NCBI GenBank assembly: GCA_937928795.1
Contig: CALFWB010000034.1
Span: 1 to 32,754 of the forward strand
Source of the DNA: an uncultured Anaerolineales bacterium
Lineage (GTDB): Bacteria; Chloroflexota; Anaerolineae; Anaerolineales; UBA4823
Length of the DNA: 32,754 nucleotides
Reading direction: 5' to 3'
The notes under the pieces were generated by a model. The model was not told where the DNA came from. It was given only the letters and a program-made list of their open reading frames with translations, and made no database searches. Positions within the stretch are counted from its first letter, which is position 1. Each line of letters opens with the position of its first letter. Below, piece after piece: positions 1-8,379 of the stretch. The translations under genes and the position numbers were made by a program.

Positions 1-1
1 C

Positions 2-67
2 CCCTTGATATTTGCAGGATTTCGAGTAGGATTCACCATTATTTCCTATTTCGTATCCATTTTGTGA
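2..67 (+). CDS. C-terminal end of a possible membrane protein (5' partial)
   Basis: The second reading frame is open from the window edge to a TGA and encodes 21 residues that are almost all hydrophobic or aromatic, with one Arg (PLIFAGFR then an Ile/Phe/Val-rich run). That is what the last transmembrane helix of a membrane protein looks like. The stop lies 7 nt before the ATG of the ATP-grasp gene, an operon-like spacing. The family cannot be named from so short a piece. A chance open frame of this length is possible; frame 1 is also open up to a TAA at 70-72 but is far less hydrophobic. Confidence 0.4.
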   Translation, partial: PLIFAGFRVGFTIISYFVSIL

Positions 68-74
68 GGTAAGG

Positions 75-1238
75 ATGAACTTTGTCTTTCTTTCTCCCCA
101 TTTTCCGCCTAACTATTACCTGTTTTGTGTCCACTTGCGCCGCTTTGGTGCAACCGTTTTGGGCTTAGCCGATGAACCCTATGAGAACTTGCGTCCGGAA
201 TTGCGGGATGCCTTGAATGAATATTATCGGGTTTATGATCTCCATAATTACGACTCGCTTCTGCGTGCTCTAGGGTACTTTACTCATCGCTACGGAAAAA
301 TTAACGGTCTTGACTCCCACAATGAATACTGGCTAGAAACCGAAGCTAAGTTGCGCACCGATTTCAATATCCTTGGTTTGGATACCAGACAAATTACCAA
401 GGTGAAGAAAAAGTCAGAAATGAAAAAGCAATTTATCAAGGCGGGGGTTGCAGTTGCCAAGGGGAAGGTTGTCACCAATCTCACCCAGGCAAGGCAGTTT
501 ATTGGCGAGGTTGGTTATCCCGTTGTGGCTAAGCCGGACATTGGTGTTGGGGCGGCAAAAACTTATAAACTTAACAGCCAAGAAGATTTGGAATACTTCT
601 GGCGAGACAAACTGCCCACGCCGTACCTCCTCGAAGAATTTGTCAGCGGACAAATTTTCACCTTTGATGGGTTGGTTGACCAAGATGGGCAAATTGTCTT
701 CTATACTTCCCACTATTACAGCCAAGGGATCATGGAAACCGTCAATGAGGATCGGGATGTCTATTACGTTTCTCTTCGTCAAATTCCCACCGATTTGGAG
801 ATGGCTGGGAGGGCAATCGTGCGCGTCTATCGGCTCAAAGCACGCTTCTTTCACTTTGAATTTTTCCGTACCCCGCAAGGGAAACTGATTGCTCTAGAGG
901 TCAATATGCGCCCGCCCGGTGGACTGACAACCGATATGTTCAACTATGCCAACGATACTGATGTGTATCAGGAGTGGGCGAATATCATCGTCAACAATCG
1001 CTTTGAGGGACGCAATGACCGTCCGTATCATTGTGCCTATGTGGGTCGCAAAAGCAATAAATCCTATCGTCACTCCCATCAAGAGATCCTCGCCGAATTA
1101 GGAGAGGCTGTTGTCCATCATGAAGCGATCAGCGGCGTTTTCAGCGCTGCCTTAGGGAATTATGGCTATCTCGTCCGCTCACCTGACTTAAGTGAAATCG
1201 AACGGATGGCTGCGTTCATCCAAGAAAAGGAGGCTTAG
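75..1238 (+). CDS. ATP-grasp domain protein, predicted carboxylate-amine/thiol ligase
   Basis: The 387-residue protein has the layout of the ATP-grasp superfamily, which couples ATP hydrolysis to joining a carboxylate to an amine or thiol through an acylphosphate. The central domain has the ATP-binding Lys strand (GYPVVAKPDIGVG, about 146-158), the EEF hinge motif about 190, and the metal-binding end FHFEFF with LEVNMRPPGG about 259-284, where the Glu and Asn of E-x-N-x-R chelate magnesium. The N-terminal 110 residues are the usual pre-ATP-grasp domain. GAGGTAAGG just before the ATG serves as ribosome binding site. An esterase follows after 6 nt, so the two are probably co-translated and may act on one metabolite. 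The substrate cannot be read from the sequence. Confidence 0.85.
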   Translation: MNFVFLSPHFPPNYYLFCVHLRRFGATVLGLADEPYENLRPELRDALNEYYRVYDLHNYDSLLRALGYFTHRYGKINGLDSHNEYWLETEAKLRTDFNILGLDTRQITKVKKKSEMKKQFIKAGVAVAKGKVVTNLTQARQFIGEVGYPVVAKPDIGVGAAKTYKLNSQEDLEYFWRDKLPTPYLLEEFVSGQIFTFDGLVDQDGQIVFYTSHYYSQGIMETVNEDRDVYYVSLRQIPTDLEMAGRAIVRVYRLKARFFHFEFFRTPQGKLIALEVNMRPPGGLTTDMFNYANDTDVYQEWANIIVNNRFEGRNDRPYHCAYVGRKSNKSYRHSHQEILAELGEAVVHHEAISGVFSAALGNYGYLVRSPDLSEIERMAAFIQEKEA

Positions 1239-1244
1239 GATCGA

Positions 1245-1985
1245 ATGCAAATCGAATACTATAAGTGGTACAGTCATCATCTTTGCCAAGAGATGGAACT
1301 TAAGGTTTATGGGTGGTATGGAAAGCCGGTTCTCGTCTTTCCAGCTCAGGAAGGACGTTTTTATGATTTTGAGAATTTTGGCATGATCGAAGCCATAGCG
1401 GAATTTATTCAGGCAGGCAAGATCAAGGTATTTACCGTTGATAGTATTGACCATCAAAGTTGGGCAAATTGGCAGGCTCATCCTGCCGATCGCGCCAGCC
1501 GGCATGAGGACTATGACCGTTACATCATAGAAGAGGTCGTTCCCTTTATTGACCGCCATTGTGGTAATTCTCAACAAGGAATTCTCACCACCGGGTGCAG
1601 CATGGGCGGCTACCATGCGGGGAACTTCTTCTTCCGTCATCCGGATCGTTTTGATGCCCTGATCTGTCTAAGTGGGTTGTTTCAATTGGGAATGTTCGTT
1701 GGGGATTATATGGATGAGACAATTTACTTCAACAGCCCTTTGATTTATTTACCCAATTTAAACGACCCGTGGTATCTGGAACGTTACCGTCGCAGTCAGA
1801 TCATCATTTGCTGTGGTCAAGGAGCCTGGGAAGATGCCATGCAAGCAGATGCAAAAGCGATGAAGGCGATCTTAGAGGCAAAGGGCATCCCCGTCTGGGT
1901 TGACCTTTGGGGATACGATGTGAACCACGACTGGCCGTGGTGGCGAAAACAATTGCCCTATTTCCTAGCGCGGATGAATTTGTAG
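1245..1985 (+). CDS. alpha/beta-hydrolase, putative esterase family
   Basis: The 246-residue protein belongs to the putative esterase (esterase D/antigen 85-like) branch of alpha/beta hydrolases. The nucleophile elbow is TTGCSMGGYHAG with Ser119; the acid is probably an Asp in the following third of the protein; the catalytic His is likely His228 in DVNHDWPWW near the C-terminus. There is no signal peptide, so it should be cytoplasmic. AAGGAGG lies 9 nt before the ATG, a strong ribosome binding site inside the end of the ATP-grasp gene, so the pair is an operon. It may hydrolyse an ester or thioester made or used by the ligase, which is inference. Transcription runs head-on into the HD gene with a 37-nt gap and no visible terminator. 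Confidence 0.85.
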   Translation: MQIEYYKWYSHHLCQEMELKVYGWYGKPVLVFPAQEGRFYDFENFGMIEAIAEFIQAGKIKVFTVDSIDHQSWANWQAHPADRASRHEDYDRYIIEEVVPFIDRHCGNSQQGILTTGCSMGGYHAGNFFFRHPDRFDALICLSGLFQLGMFVGDYMDETIYFNSPLIYLPNLNDPWYLERYRRSQIIICCGQGAWEDAMQADAKAMKAILEAKGIPVWVDLWGYDVNHDWPWWRKQLPYFLARMNL

Positions 1986-2022
1986 AAAAAGTTCATGCTC
2001 AGATCAATTGCGGTTTAAAAAT

Positions 2023-2574
2023 TCAAAATCCTAAGTCCTTTGCCACGCGGCGCATGGCAAGGATGACATTGCCAACGTGCTCCCAAAGGTCAATGCCCAG
2101 TTCCTGAGCGCCTTTTTCAATCTCTTGCCGGTTGGCGCCGGCGGCAAATGCCTTATCTTTCCATTTTTTCTTAACTGACGAAACTTCGAGGTCGTCAAGC
2201 GATCGCGAAGGACGAACAAGGGCAACGGCGATGATCAGCCCGGTGATTTCATCGCAAGCGTAGAGGGCTTTCTCCATCAAGGATTCCCTCGAGATGCCAG
2301 TATGATCGGCGTGACTTAAGATGGCGCGCACAATTTCCTCGGGGACGCCCTTTTGCCGCAGAATTTCTGCCCCGTCTTGTGGATGAGACTCCAGCGTGGG
2401 ATGAATTTCATAATCGAAATCATGCAACAACCCAGTGATCCCCCATTTTTCGGGGTCCTCGTTGTATTTCTCAGCGTAATAGCGCATAGCGGCTTCAACC
2501 GCTAGCATATGGCGGCGCAGATTCTCATTTTGAACGTATTCGTGCAAGATCGCCAAAGCTTGTTGACGGTTCAT
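2023..2574 (-). CDS. HD-domain metal-dependent phosphohydrolase
   Basis: This 183-residue protein carries a single HD domain: His in RRHMLAVEAAMRYYA (about 20), the His-Asp pair in ITGLLHDFDYEIHP (about 51-52), the second His in LESHPQDGAEIL, and ILSHADHTG about 85-93. HD proteins use these residues to bind metals and hydrolyse phosphate esters or nucleotides. The size and the DFDYE...HP stretch match small stand-alone HDIG-type hydrolases of unknown substrate. Its ATG overlaps the stop of the upstream SanA-like gene (ATGA), so the two are translationally coupled. GGAG about 9 nt before the ATG serves as the ribosome binding site. Confidence 0.85.
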   Translation of the reverse strand: MNRQQALAILHEYVQNENLRRHMLAVEAAMRYYAEKYNEDPEKWGITGLLHDFDYEIHPTLESHPQDGAEILRQKGVPEEIVRAILSHADHTGISRESLMEKALYACDEITGLIIAVALVRPSRSLDDLEVSSVKKKWKDKAFAAGANRQEIEKGAQELGIDLWEHVGNVILAMRRVAKDLGF

Positions 2575-3230
2575 GGGCTTTTCTCCGGAAAAATGGGTTC
2601 AGGATTTCCTAAAACCGGCAAAGGACGCCGGATGTGCACTTGCCAAAATGCGTTCAAAGTGGCGAATACTTCGCGGATTTGCCAGAACCAAATTGCGCTC
2701 CGCCGATAGGGATGCCAATCCGCAGCAACGCCGATAGCGTTCAACCCCAGCATGTGACAGGTGTAAAGGGCACGCGGCAGGTGAAAACGTTGTGTGACAA
2801 GGATGGCTTCTTCGACGCCGAAGATTGCTTTCGCCCGATAGCAGGTCTCGTAGGTGCTTCTGCCGGCAAAATCCAAAACAATATCCTCATCGGGTATTCC
2901 CAAAGACCAGGCATACTGGCGCATTGCTTGCGGTTCATTATAGTCAATAAAGCGATTATCTCCACTCATGAGCAGCTTTTTCGTCTTGCCGGCAAAGTAA
3001 AGTTGAGCAGCCATTGCCACCCGATCGCGCAGGACCACTGTCGGTTGCCCGTCGCGACGCAAGCCGGCTCCAAAGACAATCGCTACCGGTGCTGAAGATA
3101 CTTTCTCCAGAGATAGAATTCGAGATCGAGCAAATAACTCGGTAACTGCTCGAGGGAGAATGAGCAAGACAAAAAAGAGGAACGCAAGAGTGACCAGCAA
3201 ATAGAGGGACATCAGTCTTACCGAACGCAC
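2571..3230 (-). CDS. SanA/YdcF-like DUF218 membrane protein
   Basis: The protein has one N-terminal membrane helix (about 7-30) followed by a DUF218 domain: AIVFGAGLRRDGQPTVVLRDRV, LLMSGDN, NEPQAMRQYAWSLGIP and ILVTQRFHLPRALYTCHMLGL, closely matching the SanA/vancomycin-resistance-associated subgroup. SanA-type proteins are linked to envelope integrity and permeability; the reaction is not known. I use the GTG at 3230; an ATG at 3212 (MSLYLL) would give 213 residues. A -10-like TGgTAAAAT ends 6 nt before the GTG, so either the mRNA is leaderless at the GTG or it has an 18-nt leader to the ATG with a weak GGTAAG. The gene is divergent from folC and coupled to the HD gene. Confidence 0.85.
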   Translation of the reverse strand: MRSVRLMSLYLLVTLAFLFFVLLILPRAVTELFARSRILSLEKVSSAPVAIVFGAGLRRDGQPTVVLRDRVAMAAQLYFAGKTKKLLMSGDNRFIDYNEPQAMRQYAWSLGIPDEDIVLDFAGRSTYETCYRAKAIFGVEEAILVTQRFHLPRALYTCHMLGLNAIGVAADWHPYRRSAIWFWQIREVFATLNAFWQVHIRRPLPVLGNPEPIFPEKSP

Positions 3231-3236
3231 TGCAAA

Positions 3237-3245
3237 ATTTTACCA
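3237..3245 (-). promoter_or_regulatory. extended -10 promoter element for the SanA-like gene
   Basis: On the minus strand the sequence reads TGGTAAAAT, an extended -10 (TGn + TAAAAT). No recognisable -35 lies 16-18 nt upstream. The predicted transcription start falls on or next to the GTG at 3230. Confidence 0.5.
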
Positions 3246-3255
3246 CGCGTAAGGG

Positions 3256-3284
3256 TTGCAATCCTGACCACGAGGGATTACAAT
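3256..3284 (+). promoter_or_regulatory. sigma-70-type promoter of folC, nearly leaderless
   Basis: TTGCAA (-35), a spacer of exactly 17 nt, and TACAAT (-10) end 9 nt before the ATG of folC. The expected start of transcription is about 3291, so the leader would be about 3 nt. No Shine-Dalgarno sequence precedes the ATG, which fits leaderless initiation. Confidence 0.6.
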
Positions 3285-3293
3285 CCATCCGCC

Positions 3294-4652
3294 ATGCAAG
3301 ATGAGAAGGCTTATCAGCAAACCTTAGATTACCTGTACTCCTTTGTCGATTACAGCCTAACCAAAGCTGACCGTTTAGCACAAGCGAATTTTGACCTCGC
3401 GCGTATGGCTGAACTAATGCGTCGCCTGGGAGACCCTCAGAAAGCCTATCCGCTGATCCATGTGGCGGGCACGAAGGGCAAGGGTTCGGTTACGGCAATG
3501 TGTAGTTCGATCCTCCAGGCAGCCGGTTATCGCACCGCAATGTACACTTCACCCCACCTCGAAGATTATGCTGAACGGATTCAAGTGAACGGCATCCCGA
3601 TTCCTCACCAGGATCTGGTTGAATTGGTGGAAAGAATCAAGCCGCACATTGAAGCCATCCCTCAACTGACGACCTTTGAAATCACAACAGCTCTTGCCTT
3701 CCTTTACTTCAAGGAGGTCAGGGTGGATGCAGCCGTAATTGAAGTGGGCTTGGGAGGGCGCTTGGATGCAACCAATGTTGTCCTACCGGTCGTGTCGGTC
3801 ATCACTTCGATCTCATACGACCACACCTTTGTCCTCGGAAATACCCTACAAGCGATAGCAAGAGAAAAGTGTGGCATCATCAAACCCGCTATTCCGGTGG
3901 TAAGCGCACCACAAGACCCCCAGGCGATGGAAGTCATAAAGCAGATAGCCCACCAGAGAGGAGCACCACTGGCAGTCGTCGGTCGCGATATCCTTGCTCG
4001 CTCTATTGACCAAAACTTGACCCATCAGGTCGTTGAGTTAACTGTCCCCTACCAGCAGATAGCGGGAAATGTTTCGCAAAACGCCGCTAAAACCTTACGG
4101 GTTGCTTTACCTCTACTGGGCAATCATCAAGTGGAAAATGCTGCCGTAGCGTATTTGGCTATCGATTGCTTTCGCAAGAACGCACTCTCCGTTACCGATG
4201 CGCAGGTTGTTGAGGGTTTTTCGAGGACAAGTTGGCCAGGGCGTTTTGAAATCCTGCAAACTAATCCGCTGGTTGTCCTCGATTGTGCCCACAATCGCGA
4301 GTCGTGTAACCAATTGATTTTGACCTTACAAACGACGTTTCCAAATCGAAAAATCTTGTTAATTTTTGGCGCATCTGAAGATAAAGATATTGATGGCATG
4401 TTTGAAGAATTGTTGCCGCATGTCGATCGAGCAATTTTTACCAAATCCTTTCATCCACGCGCCACTTCCCCCTATCTTTTGGAGGAGAAGGTCAATCGAG
4501 AAAAAGTAGCCTCACAGGTGGTGGAAAACGTAGCCGTTGCTTTACAAAAAGCTCTTGAAATGGTCTCTGAGCAGCAAGTTGTTTTAGTGACTGGTTCGAT
4601 TTTTGTTGTTGCCGAAGCTCGTCAGGCTTGGAAGGCTAAAAATTTGGTTTAG
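3294..4652 (+). CDS. folC: bifunctional folylpolyglutamate synthase / dihydrofolate synthase
   Basis: FolC adds glutamate to dihydropteroate or folates with ATP in the cytoplasm. The 452-residue length is normal. The Mur-ligase-type P-loop is HVAGTKGKGSVTAMC (GTKGKGS at 59-65); the family motif TSPHLEDYAERIQVNG follows, then AVIEVGLGGRLDATNV, ISYDHTFVLGNTLQAIAREKCGIIK and, in the C-terminal domain, VLDCAHNRESCNQL. All core motifs are intact. The ATG has no Shine-Dalgarno but a promoter sits directly upstream. The next gene, lon, starts 29 nt later and may be co-transcribed. Confidence 0.95.
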   Translation: MQDEKAYQQTLDYLYSFVDYSLTKADRLAQANFDLARMAELMRRLGDPQKAYPLIHVAGTKGKGSVTAMCSSILQAAGYRTAMYTSPHLEDYAERIQVNGIPIPHQDLVELVERIKPHIEAIPQLTTFEITTALAFLYFKEVRVDAAVIEVGLGGRLDATNVVLPVVSVITSISYDHTFVLGNTLQAIAREKCGIIKPAIPVVSAPQDPQAMEVIKQIAHQRGAPLAVVGRDILARSIDQNLTHQVVELTVPYQQIAGNVSQNAAKTLRVALPLLGNHQVENAAVAYLAIDCFRKNALSVTDAQVVEGFSRTSWPGRFEILQTNPLVVLDCAHNRESCNQLILTLQTTFPNRKILLIFGASEDKDIDGMFEELLPHVDRAIFTKSFHPRATSPYLLEEKVNREKVASQVVENVAVALQKALEMVSEQQVVLVTGSIFVVAEARQAWKAKNLV

Positions 4653-4681
4653 AATCATTGGCATAGTAAGGAATATGTTTT

Positions 4682-7240
4682 ATGAAGGAATTTGACTGGT
4701 ATTCGAGAGATCAAGAGGAAGAATTTGGCGAAGCGCTTCACCGTCGCACGGAGGAGCTTTATCAGGTGCCGGACAGTGTACCGGATGAAAATGGGCTGAT
4801 CGAGTGTCCGGTGATTCCGTTACGCGATCTGGTGATCTTCCCACACATGATCTCGCCGATTTTTGTAGAAAGAGAGAGTTCTCTTGAGGCAATCGAAGAA
4901 GCCCAGATTTTGGATCAAACGCTCATTGCCTTAATTCAGCGAGACCCGGAGGTTGACGAACCTACCCCAGAGGATTTGTGGCCGATCGGGGTTGAAATGG
5001 CTGTGGGGCGCTTATTGGATATGCCAGATGGTTCAAGTTCGGCTTTGGTGCAAGGACGGCGGCGTGTTCAGGTCGTGGAATTTACCCAAATTCACCCCTT
5101 CATGAGAGCGCGCGCTCGGATTGTTGACGAAAGTCGCGAGATTGACCGTCAGACCGACGCAACCATGCGCACGGTCTTGGAGTTATTCAAAAAGTGTGTA
5201 GAGTTGAATCGCAGCCTACCTGAAGAAGCTTATCTTTATGCCCTCAACATTGTTGAGCCGGGTTGGCTGGCAGATATGGTTGTAACCGCCATTGCCCCGT
5301 CGGTCAAGGAGCGTTTGGAATTCTTAATGACGCTTGATCCGCTGGTACGACTCAATAAAGTGGTCAATCTGCTGGCGCGCGAAGCGGATGTTTTAGAACT
5401 TGAAGATAAGATTCACTCCCGCGCCCAAAGCGAAGTCGATCGCAGCCAACGTGAGTATTATCTGCGAGAGCAGATGAAGGCTATCCAGACAGAGTTAGGC
5501 GAGGGGGATCTCTGGATGCGTGAGATGGATGAGCTGAAAGAGCGAGTGCAAAGTGCCAATTTACCCCAAGAAGCGCTCGATCGTGCATTGAAGGAAGTCG
5601 ATCGATTGAGCCAGATGCCACCCATGTCGCCGGAGATCGGAATCCTGCGCACTTATATTGATTGGATCCTCGATTTGCCTTGGACCCAAGAGACAGAAGA
5701 CAATCTCGATGTCAAACATGCCGCTCAAATCCTTGAACGGGATCATTATGGCTTGCCTAAAGCGAAGGAACGCATTTTGGAGTATATTGCCGTTCGCAAT
5801 CTGAAGCCTAAACGGGTTCGGCAACCTATTTTGTGCTTTGTTGGTCCACCGGGGACCGGCAAAACCTCCCTTGGTCAGTCCATTGCTAATGCGTTAGGAC
5901 GCAAGTTTGTGCGTCTTTCGCTGGGTGGTGTGCGAGACGAGGCGGAGATCCGCGGCCATCGGCGCACGTATATTGGCGCATTGCCCGGCCGCATCTTGCA
6001 AACCATGAAGCGTGCCGGTACCATCAATCCCTTATTCATGCTGGATGAGATTGATAAGCTGGGCGCCGATTTTCGCGGTGACCCCGCGGCGGCATTACTG
6101 GAGGTTTTGGACCCCGAACAAAATTTTGCCTTTTCCGACCACTATTTAGAAATCCCTTATGACCTATCCAAGGTTCTGTTTATTACCACCGCAAACTATA
6201 CAGGCACGATTCCACCCGCTTTGTTGGATCGGATGGAAGTGATCGAGTTTCCGGGGTATATCGAAGAAGAGAAACTCGAAATTGCACAGCGCTACTTGAT
6301 CCCGCGTCAATTAGAGGAAACCGGTTTAGAAAATAGCCAGATTCGCTTTAACCCCAGCGCAATTGTCAAGATCATTCGAGAATATACGTATGAAGCAGGA
6401 GTGCGCAATTTGGAACGCGAGATTGGCCGCGTCTGTCGCAAGATCGCTCGGGCAAAGGCGGAGGGAAAACGGCATCCGACCTTGGTTACCCCGGCCTTGG
6501 TGGAAAAATACCTCGGTCCGCCGCAATTCTTCAATCTCGAAGTCGAACGCAAAAATGAGGTCGGGGTTGCTACTGCCGTAGCGTGGACCGAATACGGTGG
6601 GGAAATTATGCCGGTAGAAGTCCTCCTAATGGAAGGGAAGGGGGGCTTGCAAATTACCGGGCAAATCGGCAATGTGATGCAAGAATCGGCTCAGGCTGCT
6701 CTTTCCTATCTTAAGTCACGTGCCGAAGACTTTAATTTGAAAATGAGCCTCTTTGAAAAAGTAGACATCCATATTCATATTCCAGAAGGGGCAATTCCCA
6801 AAGATGGCCCAAGTGCCGGGATAACCATTTGCACCGCGCTGGTTTCTGCTTTCACAGGAAGAGAGGTGCTAAAGGATGTGGGAATGACGGGTGAAATTAC
6901 GTTACGCGGGCGCATCCTGCCGGTTGGGGGGGTTCGCGAGAAAGTTTTGGCAGCTCATCGAGCCGGCTTGAAGACCGTTATCCTGCCAAAAAAGAACATG
7001 AAAGATCTGATCGATGTGCCCCAAAAAGCTCGTGACGAGTTGAGGATTATCCCGGTCGAAGAGATGGATCAGGTTTTACAAGTCGCTCTATCCACCGCAC
7101 CACCGAAAAGGAAACATTTACGCTTGCTCAAGCGGCTCAGTGAAGAAGAGGCAGATGAAAAAGACGAAGAAAAAACTTCTCCGTCAAAGCCCTATACGCG
7201 CCGCAGAAACCAACCCTTGACCACACAGCCGGGAGCATAG
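4682..7240 (+). CDS. lon: ATP-dependent Lon protease
   Basis: Lon is a homo-oligomeric AAA+ serine protease that degrades damaged and regulatory proteins. The 852 residues hold an N-terminal LON substrate-binding domain (about 42-240, beginning [15 protein letters not shown]), a helical region, the AAA+ module with Walker A GPPGTGKT (388-395) and Walker [11 protein letters not shown], and the protease domain with Ser711 in PKDGPSAG and Lys754 in [11 protein letters not shown]. The Ser-Lys spacing of 43 equals that of E. coli Lon. An acidic extension of about 40 residues precedes the LON domain, and a charged tail of about 40 residues (rich in E, D and K) follows the protease domain. AAGGA lies 9 nt before the ATG. 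Confidence 0.97.
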   Translation: MKEFDWYSRDQEEEFGEALHRRTEELYQVPDSVPDENGLIECPVIPLRDLVIFPHMISPIFVERESSLEAIEEAQILDQTLIALIQRDPEVDEPTPEDLWPIGVEMAVGRLLDMPDGSSSALVQGRRRVQVVEFTQIHPFMRARARIVDESREIDRQTDATMRTVLELFKKCVELNRSLPEEAYLYALNIVEPGWLADMVVTAIAPSVKERLEFLMTLDPLVRLNKVVNLLAREADVLELEDKIHSRAQSEVDRSQREYYLREQMKAIQTELGEGDLWMREMDELKERVQSANLPQEALDRALKEVDRLSQMPPMSPEIGILRTYIDWILDLPWTQETEDNLDVKHAAQILERDHYGLPKAKERILEYIAVRNLKPKRVRQPILCFVGPPGTGKTSLGQSIANALGRKFVRLSLGGVRDEAEIRGHRRTYIGALPGRILQTMKRAGTINPLFMLDEIDKLGADFRGDPAAALLEVLDPEQNFAFSDHYLEIPYDLSKVLFITTANYTGTIPPALLDRMEVIEFPGYIEEEKLEIAQRYLIPRQLEETGLENSQIRFNPSAIVKIIREYTYEAGVRNLEREIGRVCRKIARAKAEGKRHPTLVTPALVEKYLGPPQFFNLEVERKNEVGVATAVAWTEYGGEIMPVEVLLMEGKGGLQITGQIGNVMQESAQAALSYLKSRAEDFNLKMSLFEKVDIHIHIPEGAIPKDGPSAGITICTALVSAFTGREVLKDVGMTGEITLRGRILPVGGVREKVLAAHRAGLKTVILPKKNMKDLIDVPQKARDELRIIPVEEMDQVLQVALSTAPPKRKHLRLLKRLSEEEADEKDEEKTSPSKPYTRRRNQPLTTQPGA

Positions 7241-7243
7241 CTT

Positions 7244-8167
7244 GTGATCGGTCGTCAATTGAAATGGATGACCTTTTTGCTATTGGGAGTCGTAGCTTGT
7301 GGAGGAAGGGTATCTACGCCAAATCCGACGGCAAATTTACCCGAGTCGTTTCCTTCACCCATCCCCTCTCTGACTTCTACTCTGCCAGCTACACCAACGA
7401 ACACTCCTCCTCCCCTCCCGTCTTTTGGCTCAATGGTGTCAGTCGTTTTCCTTCCCGATCAGCAGTCCCTCCCTGTTTTTGCTAGCCCTGATCCCGCGTC
7501 TGCAGTAATTGCGCAATTGGAACCAAATCAAACGCAAATTCCAGTCCGCGGAGAACCTCAAGAGCGGGGAGGACGACTATGGGTGGAGATTCAGCTTCCG
7601 CAGGGAGGCACGGGATGGGTGGATGCTCAATCCTTGACGACCACTTATGCGGCCGATCAATTTTGCTCAAACCCTCAAATCCAAGGGCTAACCGTCAGGA
7701 TCCTTGATGTCTTTCGACAAAAAGATGGTAGGCAGTTGGCAGAAATGGTCAGCCCAATCCATGGTTTACGCCTGCGGATGCATTGGTCGGAAGTAGAGGT
7801 CTTCTTGGGTAGTCGCTCGGAGATTCAAACTATTTTCTCTGATCCAACTTCTTATCTATTTGGGAGGGACAAATTATCTCAGACGCCTATCGAGGGAACG
7901 TTTATGGACGTGGTCTATCCAACGTTAATGGACGTTTGGGAAGGGGGCATTGAAACCTGTAACGCATTGAATCAAGGCATTGCCGCTGATTGGGTGGATG
8001 GTTTTATTCAATGGCCCTTTGAATACGCCAATTTGAACTATCTGGCTAGATATCGTCCTGCGCCTGAAGAAGATTCATTGAATTGGCGCATGTGGGCTTT
8101 TGGAATTGAATGGATCGATCAACGTCCCTTCTTAACGGTTCTGGTTCATTATCAGTGGGATTTCTGA
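7244..8167 (+). CDS. lipoprotein with SH3-like domain
   Basis: The 307-residue product begins with a lipoprotein signal peptide: basic MIGRQLK, a hydrophobic stretch and VVACGG, where Cys19 would be lipidated. A Pro/Thr/Ser-rich linker (about 22-65) follows, then an SH3b-like unit (LPVFASPDPASAVIAQL ... GRLWVEIQL ... GTGWVDAQSLT, about 76-130), and a C-terminal domain of about 170 residues that I do not recognise. It should be anchored outside the membrane; SH3b domains often bind cell-wall or protein ligands. The GTG start is 3 nt after the lon stop with GGGAG 8 nt upstream, so it is probably co-transcribed with lon. Confidence 0.8.
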   Translation: MIGRQLKWMTFLLLGVVACGGRVSTPNPTANLPESFPSPIPSLTSTLPATPTNTPPPLPSFGSMVSVVFLPDQQSLPVFASPDPASAVIAQLEPNQTQIPVRGEPQERGGRLWVEIQLPQGGTGWVDAQSLTTTYAADQFCSNPQIQGLTVRILDVFRQKDGRQLAEMVSPIHGLRLRMHWSEVEVFLGSRSEIQTIFSDPTSYLFGRDKLSQTPIEGTFMDVVYPTLMDVWEGGIETCNALNQGIAADWVDGFIQWPFEYANLNYLARYRPAPEEDSLNWRMWAFGIEWIDQRPFLTVLVHYQWDF

Positions 8168-8258
8168 AAGGCAACGATTCTCTGCTTAGATATTTTGCTT
8201 CACACAGCGTCCTGTGATGATCTTCCAAGTTTATGAGCCGATTTATCTGTGAATAACT

Positions 8259-8272
8259 GTGATTTTCATCAA
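8259..8272 (+). promoter_or_regulatory. CRP/FNR-family-like operator candidate
   Basis: GTGAT-TTTC-ATCAA differs at one base from the FNR-type palindrome TTGAT-N4-ATCAA. Its centre is about 66 nt before the predicted transcription start of the aminotransferase gene. CTGTGA occurs three times in this region (8212, 8247, 8257). No regulator gene of this family is in the window. Confidence 0.3.
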
Positions 8273-8316
8273 TTTTGCGGATGGCATTTGGAATGTATTA
8301 AAGCGATGCTGAGTAA

Positions 8317-8325
8317 TGTTATAAT
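8317..8325 (+). promoter_or_regulatory. extended -10 promoter of the aminotransferase gene
   Basis: TGTTATAAT is a perfect extended -10. No good -35 is seen 16-18 nt upstream, as expected for this class. The predicted start about 8332 leaves a leader of about 48 nt carrying AAAGGAG before the ATG at 8380. Confidence 0.6.
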
Positions 8326-8379
8326 CATCTTATCGGGAGTATTAATCGAGGGTTTGTGCACAGAAAAGGAGAATTGTCT

